Part shown: positions 37,601-47,123 of the stretch, in pieces
Layout of the letters: each line of letters opens with the position of its first letter
Numbering within the stretch: position 1 is the first letter of the stretch
Assembly (NCBI RefSeq): GCF_945277285.1
Contig: NZ_CALYPR010000001.1
Location: 62,001-126,000 of the forward strand
Source of the DNA: an uncultured Bartonella sp.
GTDB taxonomy: Bacteria; Pseudomonadota; Alphaproteobacteria; Rhizobiales; Rhizobiaceae
Reading direction: 5' to 3'
Length of the DNA: 64,000 nt
Made by a program: the position numbers and the translations under genes
Notes under the pieces: generated by a model
Told to the model about the DNA's origin: nothing
What the model saw: the letters and a program-made list of their open reading frames with translations, nothing else
Database searches by the model: none

Positions 37601-38572
37601 CTATTTTTTTTGACCTTTGAGCGGCGTTTTTAATTCAATAATCGTTTCTTGATGGCTTTTGTGGCGCATGGCTGAAAAACTCGCTCCTGTATAGATGATC
37701 AAGCCTATCCAGATAAGTGAAAACGCTCCCAATTGGACAAGCGAAAAAGGTTCGTGAAAAACAAAAATCGCGATGAAAAATAAAAATGTCGGCGTCAAAT
37801 ATTGCATCAGCCCCAAAGTGGTCAGGTTCAGTGTTTTGGCCCCCACCGCAAAAAGAATAAAGGGAATTGCTGTAAAAGGTCCGGCCATAATCAACAATCC
37901 GACATCTTGCCACGAACCATGGAAAAAATGATCATGCCCCGAAGCAATAAAATAGCCAGCGACAACCATTGCCGGAATGACCATTATCAATGTTTCAAGA
38001 GCAAACCCCTCTGTCGGCCCAATTGGCAAAGATTTTCTGAAAAAAGCATAAAAACCGAAAGTGACGGGCAACAACATAGCTACCCATGGCAGGCCGCCAG
38101 CATTTATTGTCAGAATAAGAACTGCAACAACGGCAAGCCCAACAGCACACCATTGAACACCATTCAAACGTTCACGCAAAAAAATCAGCCCCAACATGAC
38201 ATTGAACAATGGATTGATATAATAGCCGAGTGCTGCATCTACCGCATGATTATTGGCAATTGCCCAAATGTAAATGCTCCAATTTGCCGTAATCAGAGCC
38301 GATGTCAGACAAGCCATCGCCAACATTTTGGGGCTTTTCAAAGCCACCAAAAGGTTGCGCACGTGCCCTGTTGCTATAATAACCAATAAAGCCAGGGGAA
38401 CCGACCACACTATGCGATGAACAACAACTTCCATCACCGGAATATGTGCGACTGCCTTCATATAAAGCGGGAAAATCCCCCAGATGATATATGCGCTAAG
38501 GGCGGCAATAAAACCGGAAATATCGGAAGGAAAAAATTTTTCTTTTGTTGAAACAGTTTGTTTCATACCCAT
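37601..38572 (-). CDS. rarD: RarD-type EamA transporter
   Basis: A 323-residue inner-membrane protein with ten hydrophobic segments in two EamA halves. RarD features: SAYIIWGIFPLYMKAVAHIP near residue 25, VHRIVWSVPLALLV, and NWSIYIWAIANNHAVDAALG with YYINPLFNV. RarD proteins belong to the drug/metabolite transporter superfamily; the substrate is unknown. No strong ribosome site distinguishes ATG 38572 from ATG 38566. Confidence 0.87.
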   Translation of the reverse strand: MGMKQTVSTKEKFFPSDISGFIAALSAYIIWGIFPLYMKAVAHIPVMEVVVHRIVWSVPLALLVIIATGHVRNLLVALKSPKMLAMACLTSALITANWSIYIWAIANNHAVDAALGYYINPLFNVMLGLIFLRERLNGVQWCAVGLAVVAVLILTINAGGLPWVAMLLPVTFGFYAFFRKSLPIGPTEGFALETLIMVIPAMVVAGYFIASGHDHFFHGSWQDVGLLIMAGPFTAIPFILFAVGAKTLNLTTLGLMQYLTPTFLFFIAIFVFHEPFSLVQLGAFSLIWIGLIIYTGASFSAMRHKSHQETIIELKTPLKGQKK

Positions 38573-38612
38573 TCTATTCAGAGTTTCCAGCTCTCGAAAT
38601 TAGTAATCACTA

Positions 38613-39281
38613 TTATGAAGTGGCATTTTTTACAATAAACAGTCCGCTGCGCATTCTGCCGTTTCGGCTTTTCTCTTCATACCATTCAGCTGCATAAATG
38701 TTTTCAAGTTTGACTTTTTTCTTTTTCAGTTGTTCTTCAAGCCAAGCTTCGCTTTTGTCAATCTCTTCCAGACTGCCTTCAACAACACGACCATTCTTGA
38801 CCAACAGCGTTGAATTTTTCCCCTCTTCCTTGCGGATGACGGATAAACTACCATTCGACTCGAGGCGGGCAAATGCTACTTCATGAAGGGCACAGCCTTG
38901 TATTCTGAGCATTGTTGAAAAATCATTCACATCAATGTTAAGACGCTTGATTTCATCCATCTGGAATTTTCCGTCAAGTACCAACGCGACATCGCCGCCA
39001 GCGACAAGATTGTGGAAAAACACCGAATGTCGACGCAAATAATTCAAACCAATAACGAGAAGTTGCCAGATGATAAGCACAATCAATAACTGGACCACCG
39101 TTATTTTCGGATTATAAATCACGCCGCCAATAATTCCGCCCATGACGAAATTGCTAATTAAATCGGTTGGTGTCATCTGACTGAGACTGCCCCGACCACT
39201 TGTTCTCAAAACCAGCAAAAAAACTGCAAGACCAACAAAAAGCTTGAGCGCCACATAGCCATAACCAAAAAGGTAACTCAT
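38613..39281 (-). CDS. DUF421 family membrane protein (YetF/YcaP type)
   Basis: A 222-residue protein: three hydrophobic segments at residues about 8-25, 45-60 and 62-80, then a cytosolic domain (LRRHSVFFHNLVAGG, LVKNGRVVEGSLEEI). The block TPTDLISNFVMGGIIGGVIY is the family hallmark. B. subtilis YetF/YdfS relatives have roles around spore membranes; no function is known in proteobacteria. Same strand as rarD and cysS but with about 40-bp gaps. Confidence 0.82.
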   Translation of the reverse strand: MSYLFGYGYVALKLFVGLAVFLLVLRTSGRGSLSQMTPTDLISNFVMGGIIGGVIYNPKITVVQLLIVLIIWQLLVIGLNYLRRHSVFFHNLVAGGDVALVLDGKFQMDEIKRLNIDVNDFSTMLRIQGCALHEVAFARLESNGSLSVIRKEEGKNSTLLVKNGRVVEGSLEEIDKSEAWLEEQLKKKKVKLENIYAAEWYEEKSRNGRMRSGLFIVKNATS

Positions 39282-39325
39282 TTTCTAACCATCTCTATCG
39301 TTACCAGTGGCGAGTTCTGGTGGGG

Positions 39326-40834
39326 TTAATGTTTTATTTCCCAATGTGTCACGCGTTCGCCTGTCTGCGGATTTTTTTCGTCCCTCAACAAAATTCCTCT
39401 CTGCGCGAGCTCGTCGCGGATGCGATCAGCTTCGCTCCAATTCTTCGTTTTTATGAAAAGCAGACGTTCCTGAATTTTTTGATCGACAAACTGGCTATCA
39501 ACTTCACTTTTCAAATTGAAAAGCTGACAGTTGTCGTCATCAAGCCATTGTCCATGCAACAGACCAATCAATTCCATGCCTGCTTTCAGTGCGCCAGCTT
39601 CCCCTGCTTTATAATATTGGCGCAAATGGGTAATTGCATTCCAGCAGTTAAGGTCTTCGCCCAAGGCTTCGATAAATTCGTCACGTATTGATGGCTCCTC
39701 CGAAGCACGGATTTTCTTTTGCCTTAACAGTTCGTACCAACGATAAAGTTCGTTACTTGATTGGGTCAGCCGCTGGGCCGTCCAGTTCAGCGGTTCGCGG
39801 TAATGCGTTTGCAACATCGAAAAACGGGCGCTCAAACCCACCCATTGGTAGCGCAGTTCTTCCTTTAGCGACGATGGCGCTTCCGCAAGCTCGGTTGCCA
39901 GCACATCACGAATAGTAATAAAATTTCCTAGACTTTTGGACATTTTCTGACCTTCCACTTGAAGAAAGCCATTATGCATCCATAAATTAGCCATCCGTTC
40001 TGTTCCAAAAGCAGAACAGCTTTGCGCAATCTCGTTTTCATGGTGGGGGAAAACAAGATCAATACCACCGCCATGGATATCAAAAATATTATCTGCCGGA
40101 TTATCGCAGTTAAGACCGCCACCATAAGGCATCAACAATTTTGCCATCGACATCGCTGAACATTCAATATGCCAGCCAGGCCGCCCTTTGGTCTTTATTC
40201 CGGCGGGAGAAGGCCAACCGGGTTCTCCCGCTTTTGACGGCTTCCACAAAACGAAATCCATCTCGTCGCGTTTATAGGCCGCCACGTCAACCCGGGCACC
40301 TGCCATCATTTCATCTAGAGATCGGCGGGCAAGTGCCCCATAGCGGGGATGATCTCCCATACTGGAAACTGAAAACAGCACATGATCTTCGGCTACATAA
40401 GCATGACCACGTTCAATAAGACGCTCGATTATCGCGCGCATATTATCAAGATTATCAGTCGCCCGTGGTTGCGTTGTGGGAGGAAGACAACCAAGTGTAG
40501 AAACATCTTTCTGAAACTGGTCGTTTGTTTTTTCAGTCAATATACGGATCGCGTCATTTAACGGCAAATCCGGATAGTCCCGCTGCGCACGCGCATTGAT
40601 CTTGTCATCAACATCGGTAATGTTGCGGGCATAAATGACATGCTCCTTTCCATAAACATGGCGAAGCAAACGAAAGAGCACATCAAAAACCACAACCGGA
40701 CGCGCATTGCCGATATGCGCATAATCGTAAACAGTGGGCCCGCACACGTAAAGGCGCACTTTATTGGCGTCAATCGGATGGAATTCCTCTTTCGTTCTCG
40801 TCAACGTGTTATAGAAATGCAAATTCGTCATCAA
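39326..40834 (-). CDS. cysS: cysteinyl-tRNA synthetase
   Basis: A 502-residue class I synthetase. Seen: the zinc/active-site opening [18 protein letters not shown] (HIGH motif as HIGN), the zinc-site WHIECSAMS and [15 protein letters not shown], and KMSKSLGN. The anticodon-binding C-terminal part runs from about residue 350. Length slightly above E. coli CysS (461) through charged insertions. ATG 40834 or 40831 are both possible. Confidence 0.96.
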   Translation of the reverse strand: MMTNLHFYNTLTRTKEEFHPIDANKVRLYVCGPTVYDYAHIGNARPVVVFDVLFRLLRHVYGKEHVIYARNITDVDDKINARAQRDYPDLPLNDAIRILTEKTNDQFQKDVSTLGCLPPTTQPRATDNLDNMRAIIERLIERGHAYVAEDHVLFSVSSMGDHPRYGALARRSLDEMMAGARVDVAAYKRDEMDFVLWKPSKAGEPGWPSPAGIKTKGRPGWHIECSAMSMAKLLMPYGGGLNCDNPADNIFDIHGGGIDLVFPHHENEIAQSCSAFGTERMANLWMHNGFLQVEGQKMSKSLGNFITIRDVLATELAEAPSSLKEELRYQWVGLSARFSMLQTHYREPLNWTAQRLTQSSNELYRWYELLRQKKIRASEEPSIRDEFIEALGEDLNCWNAITHLRQYYKAGEAGALKAGMELIGLLHGQWLDDDNCQLFNLKSEVDSQFVDQKIQERLLFIKTKNWSEADRIRDELAQRGILLRDEKNPQTGERVTHWEIKH

Positions 40835-40933
40835 AGTTCTTTCATTTGTCGAGTGATACCAAAAAAACTTAGCAGATCGTAAAAAACGGTTAAGGCATCC
40901 ACCCGTATAGCTTTAAATATTCCACCGAAGCGA

Positions 40934-41704
40934 TTAGAAAAGATCAAGTTGCTTTTTATTGTGCAATGTTTTCCCCTGCTTTTGGTCGAATTTCTTTTTT
41001 GGGCAATCCAAACTCACCTTTTCCTTCACATCTTTTCCAAGGTAAGCTGCATTATTGATTTTGTCGGATATCGGAAATATCTCCATCCCTTCCAAGGGAG
41101 AATTCTTTAAAATATCCATAACATCATCTGGCCTAAAGTTACGACAATCCAGCCATCTTTCAACATCTTCTTGCCGGACAATAACCGGCATACGATGATG
41201 GATTTCATCAAGCGGCGGCTTTGCCTGTGTAGTTATAATCGCAGCTGTATCAATCTGTGAACCTTCGCTTCCGCTCCACGTTTCCATAAGTCCGGCAAAA
41301 CCGATGACCGAATTGTCATTAAAGCCGATATGATAAGGTTGCGATTTGCCGTGTCCTGCCTTTTTCCATTCATAAAATCCGGTTGCCGGAATAATAACGC
41401 GATGATGCTTCAAAGCGTTGGTAAAAGATTTTTTCGCAGCGACCGTTTCTGAGCGTATATTGAACGTCAGCGGCCAGAGATCGGGATTTTTTGTCCAAGA
41501 AGGGATAAAGCCCCAGCGCACCAGTTCAGCATCATGATTTGGTTTGTTCGACAGAGGATCACGATAGGCTTCTGGCGCCTTTATCACCATAATTGGCTGT
41601 GTCGGCGCGATATTATAACGGGCCGGAAAATCGCTTTCTATCAACGCATCGAAAGTTTTTGCCACATCACTTCTCGACGTATCGAGTTCAAATCGTCCAC
41701 ACAT
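40934..41704 (-). CDS. yedK: SOS-response-associated peptidase (YedK/HMCES)
   Basis: A 256-residue SRAP protein. The catalytic cysteine is residue 2 (MCGRFEL) once the initiator Met is removed; it crosslinks to abasic sites in single-stranded DNA. Other family residues: the Asn/Arg cluster ARYNIAPTQPI, the Glu in GFYEWKK and the His in EIHHRMPVI. It protects forks from strand breakage at abasic sites. No alphaproteobacterial LexA box (GTTC N7 GTTC or GAAC N7 GAAC) was found upstream by eye. Confidence 0.93.
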   Translation of the reverse strand: MCGRFELDTSRSDVAKTFDALIESDFPARYNIAPTQPIMVIKAPEAYRDPLSNKPNHDAELVRWGFIPSWTKNPDLWPLTFNIRSETVAAKKSFTNALKHHRVIIPATGFYEWKKAGHGKSQPYHIGFNDNSVIGFAGLMETWSGSEGSQIDTAAIITTQAKPPLDEIHHRMPVIVRQEDVERWLDCRNFRPDDVMDILKNSPLEGMEIFPISDKINNAAYLGKDVKEKVSLDCPKKKFDQKQGKTLHNKKQLDLF

Positions 41705-42051
41705 GAAAATTCCCAGCTAATGAACCACTGAAATATAATTTTAAAATGACTAACACAAGCTTGCCTTAAGAGTAAGAAAACGATGCAAAAAAGCAATTGG
41801 GATCAATCGTATTTTTTGAAACAGGTAAAAGCAATTTTCTTACGCCGATATCATTAGATAGTAACTCAATTTACAGCGCAAAAAACCAGCCACTATAAAA
41901 ATATCGCTCAGGCAAATAAGGTCATCAATTGCTCTTTAAAACATATAAAATATTGTTTTATCATTGCCTAAAACGCACGAAAAGCCTTATAGAGAATATG
42001 AAAACCCGGCAAAGTCGTTCTTTAATTTCATCACAATAAGAGTCAGCAAAC
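41705..42051. other. 347-bp divergent intergenic region, nothing recognised
   Basis: AT-rich spacer between the yedK start (minus) and the TIGR02301 gene (plus). It must contain both promoters. I see no ORF, clear hairpin, SOS box or repeat. Confidence 0.45.
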
Positions 42052-42423
42052 ATGTATAAGAGTTTGAAAACCTTTATTATTATGGTTTTTCTCTTCAATT
42101 TGGTACCGGCAAGTGCCGAGCAAGTTCCCCAATATGACGCAAAAATGTTGCGGCTTGCCGAAATACTGGGTTCTCTTCACTATCTGAGGAATTTGTGTGG
42201 CGAGAAAACACCACAATGGCGCGACAAGATGGAAGAGCTCATCAAAGCCGAAAATCCCACACCAACCCGCCGCGCCCGCCTCTATGCAGCGTTTAACGAT
42301 GCCTATCGCGCATTTTCCGATAATTATCATGATTGCACAAAAGCCGCGGTAGAAGCCGACCGGCGTTATATCAAGGAAGGCACATCTCTTTCCCGTGAGC
42401 TTTTGAACCGCTATGGCAATTAA
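42052..42423 (+). CDS. TIGR02301 family exported protein
   Basis: A 123-residue protein with a signal peptide (YKSLKTFIIMVFLFNLVPASA, cleavage before EQVP). The mature part has two cysteines (NLCGE; HDCTKA) that probably form a disulfide, and the family blocks LAEILGSLHYLRNLC and RRARLYAAFNDAYRAFS. TIGR02301 is an alphaproteobacterial family of unknown function. Confidence 0.8.
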   Translation: MYKSLKTFIIMVFLFNLVPASAEQVPQYDAKMLRLAEILGSLHYLRNLCGEKTPQWRDKMEELIKAENPTPTRRARLYAAFNDAYRAFSDNYHDCTKAAVEADRRYIKEGTSLSRELLNRYGN

Positions 42424-42506
42424 CCCTTTTTGTCTATTCCGACTGACAAGCGCTCAAATTATGCTAATGTAGTTCCTACAAAAGCACAATCTGGACGAGT
42501 TCACTG

Positions 42507-42764
42507 ATGAGCCAATCGAATACTGATCTCACGGCCATTATTGCTGAAGAGCAAAAACATGCCGCCCATGAGTTTCAATCGGAAGCGTGGGTGGGCGGTA
42601 TTTCCAATGGCATTGAGCCGGAAATACTTGCCGAAGCGGCTTTTGACACTGCTCTGAAATATCTGTTGCAGGCAAGAAATGAAAAACAGGTTTTAAAATT
42701 TCTCTCCCATATGCGCGATAAGGTTATAATGGGTGAATTAAGCGATCATAAAACGATTCAATAG
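42507..42764 (+). CDS. small conserved hypothetical protein
   Basis: An 85-residue acidic, soluble protein; no signal peptide or membrane segment. It reads as helical throughout (AEEQKHAAHEFQSEAW, ILAEAAFDTALKYLLQ). I recognise no domain, though short proteins of this look accompany TIGR02301 genes in Rhizobiales. It ends 14 bp before the next gene, so they are likely co-transcribed. Confidence 0.62.
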   Translation: MSQSNTDLTAIIAEEQKHAAHEFQSEAWVGGISNGIEPEILAEAAFDTALKYLLQARNEKQVLKFLSHMRDKVIMGELSDHKTIQ

Positions 42765-42778
42765 AAGGTTTTATCCCA

Positions 42779-43447
42779 TTGAAATCATTTATTTTTTGTT
42801 TTATTTGCTGCGGTTCTTTGCTGTATTTGGCAGAGGCACAATCGCTAACCACTGCATCAACTGATCTTACCGATGATAGTGTAAAGGTACACACAGAAAT
42901 TCCAAAAGTCGAAGAGAAGGCAAACCCGATTCCCTTGCCTGAAAAAAATATAAAACAAACAGAAAAGACTACCGATACCCTACCCTCAATCGAATATGAT
43001 ATCGAAAAATTACCTGCACCGGTAAAAATGATGCGGCAAAAAATAATTGATGCGGCAAAAACCGGTGATGTTAACAATCTTAAACCCCTTCTGGGAACAA
43101 GCGGCGACCCAACACAGCTTTCTGTTTCCGATAATGTCAAAGATCCGATAACCTATCTCAAACAACTTTCGGGTGATGGCGATGGGCTGGAGATCATGGC
43201 AATTATGATCGACCTTCTCAATTCTGGCTATGCCCATCTTGACCAAGGTGATGACGAAGAAATCTATATTTGGCCATATTTTGTCGCGTTGCCGATTGAC
43301 AAGCTTTCAAAACCACAACTTGTAGAGCTTTTTCAGATCATGACAGCAGGTGATCTTGAAGAAATGAAAGAAATTGGCACCTACAGCTTTTTCCGTATCG
43401 GCATCACTCCGGATGGTACATGGAGATTTTTTATAACGGGCGACTGA
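42779..43447 (+). CDS. exported hypothetical protein
   Basis: A 222-residue protein with a signal peptide (FIFCFICCGSLLYLAEAQS), a Thr/Lys/Pro-rich spacer (residues about 25-70) and a globular part of about 145 residues with VKMMRQKIIDAAKTGDVNNLKPLLG and YIWPYFVALPIDKL. The start is TTG with AGAAGG ten bases upstream; no ATG fits. Function unknown. A similar arrangement with a weak ankyrin-like look (AAKTGDVNNLKPLL) suggests a protein-binding role, which is speculative. The following hairpin ends the run. Confidence 0.68.
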   Translation: MKSFIFCFICCGSLLYLAEAQSLTTASTDLTDDSVKVHTEIPKVEEKANPIPLPEKNIKQTEKTTDTLPSIEYDIEKLPAPVKMMRQKIIDAAKTGDVNNLKPLLGTSGDPTQLSVSDNVKDPITYLKQLSGDGDGLEIMAIMIDLLNSGYAHLDQGDDEEIYIWPYFVALPIDKLSKPQLVELFQIMTAGDLEEMKEIGTYSFFRIGITPDGTWRFFITGD

Positions 43448-43480
43448 ACTTTTTGGCACCGGAATTACCTAAATAAAAAC

Positions 43481-43502
43481 GAACTTCGAGTTCAATTTTT
43501 TT
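43481..43502. terminator. bidirectional terminator between two convergent genes
   Basis: GAACT (43481-43485) pairs with AGTTC (43489-43493) around TCG; A-rich sequence to the left and T7 to the right mean it can serve both the plus gene ending at 43447 and the HAD gene ending at 43501. Confidence 0.65.
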
Positions 43503-44214
43503 AATCTGATAACCTTTTATCAATTGTATTTAGACACTTCGGAAGATTGGCCAACGCATCGATTTTATAGTAATGGTTTTTACCTTCGGGTTCATCATCC
43601 TGTTCGAGAACCCACGTTATTTCGTATGGCACATAAATAGCCCATGCACCGGCTTGAAGAGCAGGTAAAATATCCGATTTCAACGAATTACCGACCATAA
43701 CGAATTCTTCCGGCAAACATTCGTAGCGTTGGAAAATTTTTTCGTAAACGGTCTTGTTCTTGTGGCTGACAATTTCTTTTGCATCAAAAAAATCGGCAAG
43801 GCCGGATTTTGCCAATTTCCGTTCCTGCTCTACAAGATCACCCTTACTTATCAAAATTAAACGATAACTTTTTTCAAGTTTTGCAAGAACCTGCACGACA
43901 CCATCAATAAGTGTTACCGGCTGTTCCATCATTTTCCGGCCAAGCGCAAGAATTTCCTTGGCTATTGAAGATGACATCGCCTTGTTGCCATTAAGATTTG
44001 CGGCAGTCTCAAGCATAGATAGTGTGAAAGACTTGAAGCCATAGCCATAGAGGGAAAGATTGCTTTTGATGGTTGAAAAAAGTGCGTTTTCAATGACTTC
44101 GCGTTCACAGCAATAGCCAAGCAGGCTGATAAACCGGTTTTCGGCCTCCCTAAAAAAATGCTCATTATGCCAGAGTGTATCATCGGCATCAAAGCCAATG
44201 GTTTTAATTGTCAT
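43501..44214 (-). CDS. HAD-superfamily hydrolase, subfamily IA
   Basis: A 237-residue phosphatase-like protein. The nucleophile motif DADDTLW is at residues 9-15, the second motif in LILISKGD, the lysine in SHKNKTVYEKIF and the acidic pair region in VMVGNSLKSDILPA. A helical cap lies between motifs 1 and 2. The substrate is unknown; possible roles are phosphoglycolate-like or nucleotide dephosphorylation. It lies nine bases after pyrC on the same strand. Confidence 0.83.
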   Translation of the reverse strand: MTIKTIGFDADDTLWHNEHFFREAENRFISLLGYCCEREVIENALFSTIKSNLSLYGYGFKSFTLSMLETAANLNGNKAMSSSIAKEILALGRKMMEQPVTLIDGVVQVLAKLEKSYRLILISKGDLVEQERKLAKSGLADFFDAKEIVSHKNKTVYEKIFQRYECLPEEFVMVGNSLKSDILPALQAGAWAIYVPYEITWVLEQDDEPEGKNHYYKIDALANLPKCLNTIDKRLSD

Positions 44215-44223
44215 TTGATCGGC

Positions 44224-45561
44224 TTATCGTGTATGGGGTAGACTTTCCAGAAATTCTACCGGTTCTCCCTGGGAGGGGGTGACTATTTCACCTTGCCACA
44301 TAACCGTTTTTCCGCGGATAATCGTACCAACAGGCCAACCTTTGACCTTTTTACCATCATAAGGTGTCCAACCGGCCTTTGAACCAATTTGTTCGTTACG
44401 AATAGTTTCTTCGCGCTTTAGATCAACAATTGTCAAATCGGCATCAAACCCTACAGCAATGCGCCCTTTCCGGCTAATGCCGAAAATGCGGTTAGGACCG
44501 TGGGAGGTAAGATCGACAAAACGTTGCAGGGAAAGTCGGCCGGCATTGACATGATCAAGCATAATGGCGGCAGTTGTTTGCACACCTGTCATGCCGGAAG
44601 GTGAAGCCGGATAGGATTTTTGTTTTTCTTCCAATGTATGCGGTGCATGATCGGATCCAAGCACGTCAATAATTCCCTGTTCAACGCCCCACCAGATACC
44701 GGCACGATGGCGGCTTTCCCGTATTGGCGGGTTCATCTGGATCAGCGTACCAAGGCGCGAATAATCGTCTGCTGTCAAAGTCAGATGATGTTGAGTTGCT
44801 TCAAGAGTAGCAACATCCTTGTGATCTTTGAGAAATTCTATTTCCTCAGCCGTGGAAATATGCAGGACATGGATACGGGCGCCGGTCTCATGGGCTATTT
44901 TTACGAGCCGCTTTGTGCAATGGAGCGCCGCTTCGACATCGCGCCAAACGGGATGCGAGGTTGGATCGCCTTCAATACGCAAATGTTTACGTTCATTTAA
45001 TCGCGCCTCATCTTCGGAATGAAAAGCAGCACGCCGGCGCGTATGTTGCAATATTTCTTTAACCCCCTCATCATCGGCAACAAGTAGATTTCCGGTAGAT
45101 GAGCCCATAAAAACCTTAATTCCGGCAGCACCGGGCAAACGTTCAAGCTCTCCCACATAATGGGCATTTTCATGCGTCCCTCCAACCCAGAAAGCAAAGT
45201 CGCAATGCATGCGGTGGAAACCGCGTTTGACCTTATCAGCCAAAGCTGCTTCTGTCGTCGTCAAAGGGTTGGTGTTCGGCATTTCAAAAACTGCTGTGAC
45301 ACCACCAAGCACAGCGGAACGTGAACCGGTTTCAAGGTCTTCCTTATATTCGCCACCGGGTTCACGAAAATGCACCTGGCTATCAATCATTCCGGGCAAA
45401 ATATGAAGCCCCGTGCAATCGACAACATCGCCGGCAGAACACGCAGACAAATCACCAATTTCGGCGATACGTCCTTCGCGAACACCAACATCGCGTTGGC
45501 CAATCCCATCGTGGTTGACGAGTGTTCCGCCTTTAAAAATTTTATCAAATGTTCTCGACAT
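44224..45561 (-). CDS. pyrC: dihydroorotase
   Basis: A 445-residue amidohydrolase that closes carbamoyl-aspartate to dihydroorotate in pyrimidine synthesis. The metal site reads IDSQVHFREPG (HxR form), the carboxylated lysine is in GIKVFMGSSTG, further histidines in HVLHIST, and the Asp in GSDHAPHT. It is of the long, class I type. The start at ATG 45561 has a perfect AAGGAG site; the longer reading to 45621 would cross the divergent ygfZ start. pyrE is at the other end of the window. Confidence 0.92.
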   Translation of the reverse strand: MSRTFDKIFKGGTLVNHDGIGQRDVGVREGRIAEIGDLSACSAGDVVDCTGLHILPGMIDSQVHFREPGGEYKEDLETGSRSAVLGGVTAVFEMPNTNPLTTTEAALADKVKRGFHRMHCDFAFWVGGTHENAHYVGELERLPGAAGIKVFMGSSTGNLLVADDEGVKEILQHTRRRAAFHSEDEARLNERKHLRIEGDPTSHPVWRDVEAALHCTKRLVKIAHETGARIHVLHISTAEEIEFLKDHKDVATLEATQHHLTLTADDYSRLGTLIQMNPPIRESRHRAGIWWGVEQGIIDVLGSDHAPHTLEEKQKSYPASPSGMTGVQTTAAIMLDHVNAGRLSLQRFVDLTSHGPNRIFGISRKGRIAVGFDADLTIVDLKREETIRNEQIGSKAGWTPYDGKKVKGWPVGTIIRGKTVMWQGEIVTPSQGEPVEFLESLPHTR

Positions 45562-45626
45562 TACTTTTGCTCCTTGCAGGCCATAACTATACCGATTACG
45601 TAAATGCGAGAAGAAAGGCAAGAAAA

Positions 45627-46502
45627 ATGGACGAAAATCACCCTACTCTTACCCTCAGTGACCGCCGGATAGTGAGAATTACCGGTGAGGATGCAACGCA
45701 TTTTTTGGAACGGTTGATTACCACAGATGTGGAAAAAGTAGTTAAAAGCGAGCTTTTACCCGGTGCCCTTCTTTCACCACAAGGAAAAGTGCTGTTCGAT
45801 TTTCTTATCGGTCGTATTGACAATGGTTACATCATAGATATTGCGGCCAATCTCGCTGACAGCTTCAAAAAACGGCTTAACCTCTATAAATTACGTTCCA
45901 AAGTAGATATTAATGAATCTCCTGAATCGGTTATCAATGTTTCTTGGCAAAAAGATTCACCTTTTTTACAAAATGATTCAACTTTTGCAGATAAACGTTT
46001 TCCAGACAACGAAAAAGTTTTTCGCAACTATCGACTTGGTACCCCCCTTGCCCCCTCTTCTAAAAATACTTTAGACCAATGGAATTTATTGCGCATAAAA
46101 TATGCCATTGCCGAAAGCGGTTATGATTTTACCCCCGGCGAGGTTTTTCCGCATGATATCAATTTGGACCAGATTGGTGCCATTTCCTATAAAAAGGGAT
46201 GTTATATTGGTCAGGAAATTGTATCGCGTATGCACCACCGTGCTACAGAACGTCGACGCATGCTGGTCGTAAAAAGCAATGGTAGTCTTCCTGCCGCTGG
46301 TACAATTGAAGCTGATGGCAAAATGATTGGCAACCTAGGTACTGTTGTTGGTAAGAATGCATCTGCAATTGTGCGGATTGACAAAGTGAAAGCTGGTCTT
46401 GATAAACACATCCCGTTTACCGTTGATGAAAATCCGGTGACACTAACAATTGCCCCCAATATGAAATATGTTTTTCCAGAAGACATGTCAGAGGAAGAAT
46501 AA
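45627..46502 (+). CDS. ygfZ: YgfZ/IbaG-type folate-binding protein
   Basis: A 291-residue protein of the GcvT-like YgfZ family, which helps assemble and repair iron-sulfur clusters, binding tetrahydrofolate. The hallmark KKGCYIGQEIVSRMHHRA is near residues 190-207, with the key cysteine. ATG 45627 has an AAAGG site; the 45549 start lies in the pyrC promoter region and is rejected. The next gene starts at the base after the TAA. Confidence 0.9.
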   Translation: MDENHPTLTLSDRRIVRITGEDATHFLERLITTDVEKVVKSELLPGALLSPQGKVLFDFLIGRIDNGYIIDIAANLADSFKKRLNLYKLRSKVDINESPESVINVSWQKDSPFLQNDSTFADKRFPDNEKVFRNYRLGTPLAPSSKNTLDQWNLLRIKYAIAESGYDFTPGEVFPHDINLDQIGAISYKKGCYIGQEIVSRMHHRATERRRMLVVKSNGSLPAAGTIEADGKMIGNLGTVVGKNASAIVRIDKVKAGLDKHIPFTVDENPVTLTIAPNMKYVFPEDMSEEE

Positions 46503-47123
46503 ATGGCCGAAGCCGAAATAACCAAAAATGGTGATGTACGCGCATGGCAACGCATGTTGTCGGGGCGCAGACTTGACCTTATCAACCCTTCACCGCTTGA
46601 CGTTGAAATTGCCGACATAGCCCACGGGCTAGCCCGTGTCGCCCGCTGGAACGGCCAAACAAAAGGTGTCCACGCTTATTCGGTTGCACAGCATTCGCTT
46701 CTGGTCGAACAAATCTATCGCCGTTTATTTGGCGAAGATAGTGCTGACGAGCAGCAACTTGCATTACTCCATGATGCGCCCGAATATGTTATCGGCGACA
46801 TGATTTCACCGTTCAAGGCGGTCATGGGGGGAAGCTATGAATTGATTGAAGAACGGCTGACAGATGCCATCCGTATCCGTTTTGGGCTGCCGACAAATAT
46901 CCGTCCTAAAATTATCAAGCAAATAAAACAATCAGACCGTATTGCGGCATTTTTTGAAGCAACCACGCTTGCCGGTTTCAGTGAAGAAGAAGCCTTACGA
47001 TATTTTGGTCAACCCGGTGCCATCACCGCTCAAGGACTTGATTTGAAACCACGGCCCACCCAACAGATCGAAGGTGCGTTTCTTGCCCGTTTCAATGCCA
47101 TTGAACAGGAAAGGCCACGGTAA
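46503..47123 (+). CDS. HD-domain phosphohydrolase (YfbR-like)
   Basis: A 206-residue protein with an HD metal site: His in AYSVAQHSLLVEQ, the HD pair in LLHDAPEYVIGDM, and a distal Asp in KQSDRIAAFFEA. The layout matches the YfbR family of 5'-deoxynucleotidases. It directly follows ygfZ and overlaps the next gene by one base (TAATG), making a tight three-gene unit. Substrate unproven. Confidence 0.83.
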   Translation: MAEAEITKNGDVRAWQRMLSGRRLDLINPSPLDVEIADIAHGLARVARWNGQTKGVHAYSVAQHSLLVEQIYRRLFGEDSADEQQLALLHDAPEYVIGDMISPFKAVMGGSYELIEERLTDAIRIRFGLPTNIRPKIIKQIKQSDRIAAFFEATTLAGFSEEEALRYFGQPGAITAQGLDLKPRPTQQIEGAFLARFNAIEQERPR

